In this document: in pieces, positions 24,816-32,437 of the stretch
Layout: every line of letters starts with the position of its first letter
Numbering within the stretch: position 1 is the first letter of the stretch
Assembly: GCA_965194535.1 (NCBI GenBank)
Contig: OZ239145.1
Location: 992,001-1,056,000, forward strand
Source of the DNA: Verrucolacustris abundans
GTDB lineage: Bacteria > Verrucomicrobiota > Verrucomicrobiia > Methylacidiphilales > Verrucolacustridaceae
Reading direction: 5' to 3'
Length of the DNA: 64,000 bases
Notes under the pieces: generated by a model
Told to the model about the DNA's origin: nothing
The model's database searches: none
Seen by the model: only the letters and a program-made list of their open reading frames with translations
Position numbers and translations under genes: made by a program

Positions 24816-26120
24816 TCATCTACGCTCAATTTGAGCACCGAGGGACTGAAGTCGCTCCTCAATGTGGCTAAAGCCACGGTCGATCTGGGTGATATTACGG
24901 ATTTCTGATTCACCCTCAGCGCAAAGCGCTGCGATCAGAAGGGCCATTCCGGCGCGGATGTCGGGGCTGGCTAGTTTAGCTGCTCGAAGTTTATCGGATC
25001 CAAGAATAACGGCCCGATGTGGATCACACAGGATGATACGGGCGCCCATTTCGAGAAGCCCGTCCACAAAGAAGAGTCGCGATTCGAACAGCTTTTCGTG
25101 AATCAAGACCGTGCCCTTACACTGAGTCGCCGTCACAAGTGCTACAGAGGTCATATCGGCCGGGAAGCCCGGCCAAGGAGCGTCTGCAATGTGCGGGACA
25201 GCACCCCCGAACTCTTTTTCGACTTCGAGGGACTGGTTCTTTGCTACATAAATATCTTCGCCCTTGATTTCAGTTCGAATCCCTAGGCGGGCAAATGTCT
25301 GGAGAATCATTCGCATATGTTGTGGGGCAGTATTGCGAAGCGTAAGTGCTCCTCCCGTCACAGCGGCAAGAGCGAGGAAGGATCCAGCTTCAAGATAGTC
25401 AGGTCCGATTCTGTGGGTAGCGCTTCTGAGTGCTTTGACTCCATGAATGGTAAGGGTGTTCGTGCCGATTCCATTGATCTGCGCACCCATGGCGTTGAGG
25501 AGATTTGCCAAGGCCTGAACATGGGGCTCACAGGCTGCGTTATGAATGACCGTAGTTCCTTCTGCTAGTGATGCAGCACAGAGGCCATTTTCGGTTGCGG
25601 TAACGGAAGCTTCATCTAGGAGGATGTCGGCCCCGCGGAGTTTTTTTGCCTGAATTTGTAATCCATTTTTCGACTCACTGATCTTTGCGCCTAGGGCAGT
25701 AAAGATTTGAAGATGGGTATCGAGGCGACGACGGCCGATTCGATCGCCACCAGGGCGGGGCAGGGTGACTTCGCCAGTGCGGGCTAGGAGGGGGCCAGCC
25801 AAAGTAACAGATCCTCGCAGACGTGAGCCTAGTTCCGGATGGATGATCGACTTGGGATTGGTCTTGGCCTGAAGAGTTAGGGTGCGTCGTGTGGAGCAGG
25901 AGTCCGATTCCGATGTGGATAAGCCGAGATCGTTAAGGATTTTTTCCATCAGTCGAACATCTTCAATTTGTGGAATATTCTGTAGGACGACCGATTGATC
26001 GGTCATACAGGCAGCGGCCATGAGGGGCATGGCCTCGTTCTTATTCCCTTGAGGTTCGATCTCGCCTTGGATCGGTTTTCCTCCTTGAACGATGAACTTT
26101 GCGCCGTTGGATGTAGCCAT
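24816..26120 (-). CDS. murA: UDP-N-acetylglucosamine 1-carboxyvinyltransferase with Asp in place of the active-site Cys
   Basis: MurA transfers enolpyruvate from PEP to UDP-GlcNAc, the first committed step of peptidoglycan synthesis. The substrate Lys27 is in PQGNKNEAMPLMAA. The catalytic loop reads PRPGGDRIGRRRLDTH, with Asp126 where most MurA proteins have the Cys that fosfomycin alkylates. The same Cys-to-Asp change in mycobacterial and chlamydial MurA causes intrinsic fosfomycin resistance. The 434-residue length and the six-fold repeated fold pattern are normal. It is the only murA in the window. It is divergent from the aminotransferase gene with 98 bp between starts. Confidence 0.93.
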   Translation of the reverse strand: MATSNGAKFIVQGGKPIQGEIEPQGNKNEAMPLMAAACMTDQSVVLQNIPQIEDVRLMEKILNDLGLSTSESDSCSTRRTLTLQAKTNPKSIIHPELGSRLRGSVTLAGPLLARTGEVTLPRPGGDRIGRRRLDTHLQIFTALGAKISESKNGLQIQAKKLRGADILLDEASVTATENGLCAASLAEGTTVIHNAACEPHVQALANLLNAMGAQINGIGTNTLTIHGVKALRSATHRIGPDYLEAGSFLALAAVTGGALTLRNTAPQHMRMILQTFARLGIRTEIKGEDIYVAKNQSLEVEKEFGGAVPHIADAPWPGFPADMTSVALVTATQCKGTVLIHEKLFESRLFFVDGLLEMGARIILCDPHRAVILGSDKLRAAKLASPDIRAGMALLIAALCAEGESEIRNITQIDRGFSHIEERLQSLGAQIERR

Positions 26121-26218
26121 ATGCAGAAACTGCCTAGAACTATGGATAAGGGCAACTCTCGGAAGGGGGTTCTTTTTAGGATTTAGTCCTGGGGTTCCTT
26201 CGCTACTGTAAGAAGCTT

Positions 26219-27364
26219 ATGAAAGTTCCGATGCTCGACTTGGTGGCTGAACATGCTCCATACCGGGGGGAGTTAATCGCAGCCTTTGAGCGTGTCTTGG
26301 ATAGCGGGCGTTTTGTTTTAGGACCGGAAGTAGAGGCTTTTGAGCGTGAGATTGCCGCTTGGATTGGTGTGCCTCATGCTATTGGGGTCTCGAATGGGTC
26401 CGATGCTCTCCTGTTGGCCTTGCAAGCGGTGGGAGTTGGACCTGGGGATGAGGTTATCTGTCCCACTTATACATTTTTTGCTACCGCAGGGGCGGTAGCC
26501 CGTCTTGGTGGGAAGCCAGTTTTTGTGGATAGTGCTGAGTGCTGTTACAACCTGCGGGCGGATCAGGTTGCGTCCAAGATCGGGCCAAAGACTAAGGCGA
26601 TCATTGCCGTTCATCTTTTTGGTCAATGCGCCGATATGGATCCGATCCTGACGGCCGCAAAAAAACTTGGTATTCCAGTAATTGAAGATGCGGCGCAGGC
26701 ATTGGGGGCCAAAGACAAGGGGCGCCAGGCCGGAACCATGGGAACCTTGGGGACATTCTCTTTTTTTCCGACCAAAAATCTCGGAACACTGGGTGAGGGG
26801 GGATTGGTCACGACTGCAGATCCGGACTTGGCGGAGAAGGTCAGGAAGCTTCGAGTGCACGGGGCCAAGCAGAAATATTTTCATGAGCTGATCGGAGGGA
26901 ATTTTCGTCTCCATGAGCTTCAGGCGGCGTTCCTTCGGGTTAAGTTGAACCACTTGAATCCAGCCTTGGAAAAAAGACGCCTTAACGCGAAAAGTCTTAT
27001 CAAAGCCTTACATGATATGTGGGGTGCGATCATGCCTATGGATTCCTGTGTATGCCAAGGGCAGGGAACCCCGAAAGATGCGAACCCCGGAACAATATCT
27101 CTGCCTTTTTCCTGTCATTCGGGCGAGGGGGAGCACACTTGGAACCAGTTTGTGATTCGGGTGACGGGGAAGGGAAAGCGGGATGCCCTAAGAGAAAAAC
27201 TGGGGGCAAAGGGGGTTCAGACCGAGATCTATTACCCACGAGCAATGCATGAACAGGATTGCTTTAAGGCTAGCTCTCAGTTGTTTTCCACCGCACAAAA
27301 ACTGACGCTAGAGACTCTCGCCTTACCTCTATCGGATGACACTTGGATTCCTGAGATCTCATGA
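26219..27364 (+). CDS. DegT/DnrJ/EryC1-family sugar aminotransferase
   Basis: This PLP enzyme adds an amino group to a nucleotide-linked keto-sugar. PLP contacts are visible: the SNGSDALLLAL phosphate site, Asp157 in VIEDAAQALGA and the Schiff-base Lys186 in FSFFPTKNLGTLGEGG. The 381 residues fit the family. It opens the surface-glycan cluster and overlaps the methyltransferase gene by 4 nt (ATGA). The exact sugar (for example an N-acylated 3- or 4-amino-deoxyhexose) cannot be derived. The middle region around residues 265-300 carries an insert-like Gly/Pro-rich stretch. Confidence 0.9.
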   Translation: MKVPMLDLVAEHAPYRGELIAAFERVLDSGRFVLGPEVEAFEREIAAWIGVPHAIGVSNGSDALLLALQAVGVGPGDEVICPTYTFFATAGAVARLGGKPVFVDSAECCYNLRADQVASKIGPKTKAIIAVHLFGQCADMDPILTAAKKLGIPVIEDAAQALGAKDKGRQAGTMGTLGTFSFFPTKNLGTLGEGGLVTTADPDLAEKVRKLRVHGAKQKYFHELIGGNFRLHELQAAFLRVKLNHLNPALEKRRLNAKSLIKALHDMWGAIMPMDSCVCQGQGTPKDANPGTISLPFSCHSGEGEHTWNQFVIRVTGKGKRDALREKLGAKGVQTEIYYPRAMHEQDCFKASSQLFSTAQKLTLETLALPLSDDTWIPEIS

Positions 27365-28626
27365 ACTCACAGATGACGCCAAGTCATGAATGCCGTGAGG
27401 TCACGCGGTGCAGGATAAGCGGTGATAGCAACCTCATTCCTGTCCTAAATCTCGGCGTGCAAGTTTTAACCGGTGTTTTTCCAAAGTCTTCCACGGAGGT
27501 TGTTAGTTCTGGTCCTTTAGAGTTGGTTTGGTGTCCTAGTAGTGGACTACTCCAGCTTCATCACTCTTTTAATCCTTCTGAAATGTATGGAGATGGATAT
27601 GGATATCGTTCCGGTCTCAATGCTTCGATGGTAGAGCACTTAAATGCAAAAGCTCGAAGGCTCGAGCGAATGGCTGGACTGGAATCGGGTGATGTTGTCT
27701 TGGATATAGGAAGTAGCGATGCAACTCTTCTGAAGGCATATCAAACACGGGGAATCCATCGCTTTGGCATGGATCCTTCAGCAGAAAAATTTCGAGCCTT
27801 TTATGATCGAGGAATCCATTTGATTCCAGATTTCTTCTCTACACAGAGGTTCCTAAATGAATCTACTGGCAAACGACCCTGTTTAATCACTTCGATTGCG
27901 ATGTTTTATGACTTGGAGGATCCGAAAAAGTTCGCACAGGAAATTTCGGAACTCATGCCCGATGGCGGGATTTGGCATTTTGAACAGTCCTACATGCCTA
28001 CCATGTTGCGACAGAACTCCTACGACACTATCTGTCATGAGCACTTAGAGTACTACTCTCTCCACCCCGTGTTAAAGATTTTAAAGGACGCTGGTTTAAC
28101 GGCTGTCGAGGTATTGATGAATGCAACCAATGGTGGAAGCTTTGCCGTAACTGCTACGAAAGGGAAGACGCCTATTCCAACTGATCATCGTATGATTGAT
28201 TGGATCTTGTCTGAAGAAGATCGGCTAGGGCTTTGCAGTCCTGCCCCTTTTCGGGCTTTTGAAGACCGTGTTTTTCATCATCGGGAATCTCTTCGGCGCC
28301 TTATTTTCGAACTTCGAGAGGACGGCAAGCGAATACTTGGCTATGGGGCATCCACTAAAGGAAACGTCATTCTTCAGTTCTGCGGGTTCGGCCCGAATGA
28401 GATTGAGGCGGTTGTTGACATTAACCCCTTAAAGCATGGCTGTTTTACGCCAGGAACCCGCATTCCAATTATTTCGGAGGAGGATGGCCGCAAGATGAAT
28501 CCGGATTATTATCTCGTTTTGCCTTGGCATTTTCGCGATTTCATCCTGCGTAAAGAGTCGTCTTATCTAGCTCAGGGCGGGAGGATGATTTTTCCGATGC
28601 CAGAAATCGAAATCGTAACTGCCTGA
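27361..28626 (+). CDS. NDP-sugar C-methyltransferase-like SAM methyltransferase
   Basis: The 421-residue protein has the three-part layout of sugar C-methyltransferases. An N-terminal zinc-finger-like region (CRISGDSNLIPVLNLG, WCPSSGLLQL) is followed by a SAM-binding core (VVLDIGSSDATLLKAY) and a C-terminal Rossmann-like domain (ILGYGASTKGNVILQFCG, VVDINPLKHG). Family members usually bind zinc through two CxxC pairs; here both read CxxS (Cys17/Ser20 and Cys58/Ser61), so zinc is probably lost. It lies in a row of overlapping glycan genes, with the ATG of the epimerase gene sharing the last base of its stop. Confidence 0.8.
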   Translation: MNSQMTPSHECREVTRCRISGDSNLIPVLNLGVQVLTGVFPKSSTEVVSSGPLELVWCPSSGLLQLHHSFNPSEMYGDGYGYRSGLNASMVEHLNAKARRLERMAGLESGDVVLDIGSSDATLLKAYQTRGIHRFGMDPSAEKFRAFYDRGIHLIPDFFSTQRFLNESTGKRPCLITSIAMFYDLEDPKKFAQEISELMPDGGIWHFEQSYMPTMLRQNSYDTICHEHLEYYSLHPVLKILKDAGLTAVEVLMNATNGGSFAVTATKGKTPIPTDHRMIDWILSEEDRLGLCSPAPFRAFEDRVFHHRESLRRLIFELREDGKRILGYGASTKGNVILQFCGFGPNEIEAVVDINPLKHGCFTPGTRIPIISEEDGRKMNPDYYLVLPWHFRDFILRKESSYLAQGGRMIFPMPEIEIVTA

Positions 28627-29534
28627 TGAAGTTAGTCATTTTCGGGGGGAAGGGTCAGGATGGCACAATCTTATCTCATCAAGCCAGAGCTATGGGGCAC
28701 AAGGTACTAAGTATTAGCGCTTCGGATTCTGCTAACCCGCTCAATGCGCAAGGGGTTGCATCAATGCTTGAGAGAGAGGTTCCTGACCAGGTTTATTATT
28801 TTTCCGCTTATCATCGATCCAGCGAGGTCCCCCCTAAGTCGGACGTGATTGAATGGGATCGTAGTTTTCAGACTCATCTTCATGGGTGGCTGAATGTTTT
28901 GGATGCTGTTAGAAAACATTGTCCAAAGGCTCGGATGCTTTACGCGGCATCGGCGCATGTATTCGGAATTCCGCCAGAGGTCCCCCAAGCAGAGAACACC
29001 CCTTTTAGACCGAATTGCCCATATGGGTGCAGCAAACTTGCGGGAATGCAGGCAGGGGAGTGGTATCGCAGTACCTATGACCTGTATGTTTCGAATGCCA
29101 TTCTCTACCCTCATGAATCCATTTACCGATCTAGTGCTTTTCTTTCGAAGAAGCTCCTCTTAGCTGCCCGAGAGGCTTCCCAAAATTCTAAACACACCAT
29201 ATGGATTGGGGATCCTGAGGCGGTTGCAGACTGGGGTTATGCCCCTGAATACACCCAAGCCATGTATGATATTCTTACCTTGAAAGATCCTGGTGATTTT
29301 ATCATTTCAACTGGGCATCCCGCAAAAGTTTCTGATTTTGCAAAAGAAATCTTCGCCGAGTACGGCTTGGATTGGAGGAAGCACGTGCAAGTCAATGCAT
29401 CGATTCTCACCAAGCCACAGCGAAAATATGTAGGGAATCCTCAGAAACTTTTTCACGCAACCGGTAACAGACCTCTTACGCATCTACCCGATCTTGCGCG
29501 ACGTCTGGTCAGAGACTTTCAAGATTCATCATGA
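28626..29534 (+). CDS. SDR-family NDP-sugar epimerase/dehydratase (GDP-mannose 4,6-dehydratase-like)
   Basis: The 302-residue extended SDR has the NAD(P) motif GxxGxxG at 7-13 (IFGGKGQDGTIL), the catalytic Ser region LYAASAHVFG and YxxxK in YGCSKLAG. The stretch ILYPHESIYR and the general order resemble GDP-mannose 4,6-dehydratase, although it is shorter than the usual 340-370 residues. It probably generates a modified nucleotide sugar with its aminotransferase and C-methyltransferase neighbours. The end overlaps the GT2 gene by 4 nt. Confidence 0.8.
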   Translation: MKLVIFGGKGQDGTILSHQARAMGHKVLSISASDSANPLNAQGVASMLEREVPDQVYYFSAYHRSSEVPPKSDVIEWDRSFQTHLHGWLNVLDAVRKHCPKARMLYAASAHVFGIPPEVPQAENTPFRPNCPYGCSKLAGMQAGEWYRSTYDLYVSNAILYPHESIYRSSAFLSKKLLLAAREASQNSKHTIWIGDPEAVADWGYAPEYTQAMYDILTLKDPGDFIISTGHPAKVSDFAKEIFAEYGLDWRKHVQVNASILTKPQRKYVGNPQKLFHATGNRPLTHLPDLARRLVRDFQDSS

Positions 29535-30919
29535 ACCGCATTCTCGTGGGCATCCCGACACTCAATGAGGCTAAGAACGTGGAGCCTATGATTAATCGGC
29601 TTCTAAAAATCCCATTACCTATGGATCTCATCTTTGTGGATGATCAATCGGATGACGGCACCAGTGAGATTCTTGATCGCCTTGCCTTAATTCACCGGGG
29701 CTTGACCGTTTTGCATCGACCTAGAGGTGGGGGAATTGGATCCGCCCATCTGGAGATTATCCGTTATGCGTATGAGCATAATTACGAGACCTTGGTTACG
29801 ATGGACTGTGATTTTTCGCATCAACCGGAGGATATTCCGAGATTGTTCGCGGTTTCCGAGTCCTGTCCTTTGGTAGTGGGTTCCCGATTTCTCAATACCG
29901 AATCGCTATCTGATTGGAATATCAGCCGCAAGTTCCTCACGCACTTTGGGCACTGGTTGACCCGGAATCTTCTTCAACTACCGATGGATGCCACCGGTGC
30001 TTTTAGGCTTTATCGGCTTGGTATGATTCCAAGGGATGTTTGGGGGTATGTAACATCTTCTGGCTACGCTTTTTTCTTTGAAAGTCTGGTAACCCTTAAA
30101 AGGGTAGGAATTGTGTGCAGTGAGATATCGATCCACCTCCCTAAAAGAGTGTATGGAGAATCAAAGCTCAATTTCATTCAGGCCTTGCGTAGCTTGATGG
30201 TTTTAACCCGGTTATATCTTTATCCGCAAATGTCTAATACTTCGAAAAACAATGCTGAGGGTTGGGATGAATACTGGAAAGCTGGTAAGTCTAATGGCCG
30301 GAATTGGTATGCGATTCTTGCTTCTTTCTATCGACAGGCTTTTATTGTTAGCAGGTTGGAGCAGTTATTGTGCAGACACTTCCAACGTGGCGATCATCTC
30401 TATCATGTTGGATGTGGTGGAGGAGAGGTGGATGCGCGTGCAGTCCGTTTTTTTAATATTGTGGGTGTAGATATTTCACCTGAGGCAAGACGATTGTATT
30501 CCAGAAATCACCCAACTGCCAAAGTTCGCGAGGGCAATATTCTAGATGCACCGCTTTTTCCGCCTTTGGTAGGTATATACTCCCTGGGTTTGGTAGAACA
30601 TTTTTCCCATCAAGATATCGTCAAGGTCCTGCAGAATATGCGAACGAGCCTACATCCTAAAGGGAAAGCCATTATCTTTTGGCCACATCGGAATGCACCT
30701 TCTGTTTATTTCCTACGTTTGGCCTCATGGATAAGAGGCTGGTTGGGAATCCATGAGCCTCTTCATCCTCCTGAACCCAGTCTTCTCAAATCACGAGCTG
30801 AAGCGCAACGGTTGGTCGCCCAAGCTGGATGGGAGATTCTTGAGTATGATTTCAGTCCTAGAGATCTATGGATTCAGGCAGCTATTGTTTTGCGTCCGGC
30901 TGGTCCGCACGTGATCTAA
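29531..30919 (+). CDS. GT2 glycosyltransferase fused to a class I SAM methyltransferase
   Basis: The N-terminal 235 residues form a dolichol-phosphate-mannose-synthase-like GT2 domain: VGIPTLNEAKNVEPM, IFVDDQSDDGTSEIL, TMDCDFSHQPEDIPRL, and GSRFLN. From about residue 245 to the end is a SAM methyltransferase: LYHVGCGGGEVDARAV, VGVDISPEARRLYS and IIFWPHRNAP. The two parts are joined in one frame without a stop, so this is a true fusion. A likely role is loading a sugar on a polyprenyl carrier and methylating it or a linked glycan. The last 38 bases overlap the convergent membrane protein gene. Confidence 0.85.
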   Translation: MNRILVGIPTLNEAKNVEPMINRLLKIPLPMDLIFVDDQSDDGTSEILDRLALIHRGLTVLHRPRGGGIGSAHLEIIRYAYEHNYETLVTMDCDFSHQPEDIPRLFAVSESCPLVVGSRFLNTESLSDWNISRKFLTHFGHWLTRNLLQLPMDATGAFRLYRLGMIPRDVWGYVTSSGYAFFFESLVTLKRVGIVCSEISIHLPKRVYGESKLNFIQALRSLMVLTRLYLYPQMSNTSKNNAEGWDEYWKAGKSNGRNWYAILASFYRQAFIVSRLEQLLCRHFQRGDHLYHVGCGGGEVDARAVRFFNIVGVDISPEARRLYSRNHPTAKVREGNILDAPLFPPLVGIYSLGLVEHFSHQDIVKVLQNMRTSLHPKGKAIIFWPHRNAPSVYFLRLASWIRGWLGIHEPLHPPEPSLLKSRAEAQRLVAQAGWEILEYDFSPRDLWIQAAIVLRPAGPHVI

Positions 30920-32417
30920 GTACAAGGCAACTCCCGCTTTGATAAACGGGAATCCAGGCCGAAATAGATCGTTCATTCAACACAGCATTAACATTAGGCT
31001 GGGCAACTGTCCAAATGCGGTCGATGTCCGTGAGAACAAGAAACTTTGCCTTGTGAATATCGGCAGGATAACGAAACCGATCCCTTGGAAGACCGTGTTC
31101 GTAGGTAAAAGTTGGTAGTCCATCCCAGCCTACGCACATCATAAGATCCGCATTCTGACATTTTAATCGCCACCCTACATTCCAGTGACAGATGACTAGA
31201 TCACTCGGTTTTGTGTGTTCGTTAACCCAATCAATTACGTGGATGTGATCGTAGTTCGATTGGATGACCCAAGGATCATTGCGCGAAACAAGTGCGTTGC
31301 TCCAAACCTTCGGCCCAACGTGAATCAAAAGTGCGATGGGTAATAAAAAGGGAATCATTCTTCTGAAAGAAAATGCTCTAAAACACTTTTTGCATACTTT
31401 TACGAGGCTAAATCCAAGGCAGGCTGTAAGCAGTGGTAGAGCTACCACCGCCTGATAGTAAAAAACAGGTAAGTTTTGACGGTTCTGCGTTAACAAGGCG
31501 ACGAGAACGATACCTGTCAGGGCTATGGGGCGCATTGGGGTGAACAGGCATATAAGAAGCGAGCATCCTGATAGCGCATGAAAGTAGTCATGGGTAAAAA
31601 AAGACCAAAAATTTAAAGGCCATTGAATCCCAGCCCCTAATTCTTTGGAGAAACCTGTATAAAAATCCCTCAGGTCATGAAGATCGCTCCACCACCAAGA
31701 AAAATTCCAAATCCAGATGGGTAGAATGCAAAGGGTTCCAATCAAGAGAGGGGGGAGTAGAATTCTGATCCAGCTTTTGGGTTGATTCCATCGATTTAGC
31801 CAAGCGGCTATTCCGCCATGCAAGGCAAGTGGGTGGGATATTGCGGCGATGGCCAATCCTAATCCGCTTTGCCATTCCCGGCGGCTGCACTTACGAAGGG
31901 TCAGGGAACTTGCACACAGAAGAATTCCCAAAGCTGCGGCGTTGTGAGCGTAGACCCACCGGAAGTGAATCACGCTTTGCTCGTAGCTTAAGAACAATAA
32001 GGCAGCCATGAGTCCCGCTGTAAAACCCACGCGACGCCGAACCCAAAAAAGGCATGTCCATGCAATTCCTAAGGCCAAAAAAGCATTGAATAATCTTGGC
32101 CAAGCAATGTTTCCATCGCCCAGGTTACTGAGCATTCCCACGATAAAAACGTAGCCTGGTTGGTAGCAGAATTGTGGGTTGATGTAGGTATTCCATACGG
32201 CACGATTTGCGAAGATTCCCTGAGCTAAATCTTGGCCGCAAGCAAGCGTGATGGTTTCATCTCCATACCAACGAGGAGTATTGGCGATATTAGGAAGATA
32301 GAGCGATGCCCAGGTAACCAATACAATCAGTCCGAAAGTACGGGTAACACGATGCCGTAACCCAGCGAGATAGATCTTTTTCGTTCCTTGGATCTGGTGC
32401 TTGTCGGCTTGGGCCAT
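30882..32417 (-). CDS. Membrane glycosyltransferase, GT39/ArnT-like (GT-C fold)
   Basis: The 511-residue protein has about 10-12 TM helices. After TM1 (FGLIVLVTWASLYLPNI) the first loop holds WYGDETITLACGQDLAQGIF, whose Asp-Glu pair is placed like the catalytic acidic residues of PMT/ArnT enzymes. It probably transfers a sugar from a polyprenyl phosphate donor in the periplasm, matching the two polyprenol-sugar synthase domains encoded next to it. It is on the opposite strand to the rest of the cluster, divergent from the 1047-residue protein by 20 bp, and overlaps the GT2-methyltransferase gene tail to tail. Confidence 0.7.
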   Translation of the reverse strand: MAQADKHQIQGTKKIYLAGLRHRVTRTFGLIVLVTWASLYLPNIANTPRWYGDETITLACGQDLAQGIFANRAVWNTYINPQFCYQPGYVFIVGMLSNLGDGNIAWPRLFNAFLALGIAWTCLFWVRRRVGFTAGLMAALLFLSYEQSVIHFRWVYAHNAAALGILLCASSLTLRKCSRREWQSGLGLAIAAISHPLALHGGIAAWLNRWNQPKSWIRILLPPLLIGTLCILPIWIWNFSWWWSDLHDLRDFYTGFSKELGAGIQWPLNFWSFFTHDYFHALSGCSLLICLFTPMRPIALTGIVLVALLTQNRQNLPVFYYQAVVALPLLTACLGFSLVKVCKKCFRAFSFRRMIPFLLPIALLIHVGPKVWSNALVSRNDPWVIQSNYDHIHVIDWVNEHTKPSDLVICHWNVGWRLKCQNADLMMCVGWDGLPTFTYEHGLPRDRFRYPADIHKAKFLVLTDIDRIWTVAQPNVNAVLNERSISAWIPVYQSGSCLVLRSRADQPDAKQ

Positions 32418-32437
32418 TTACCTAATCTAACTCTCTA

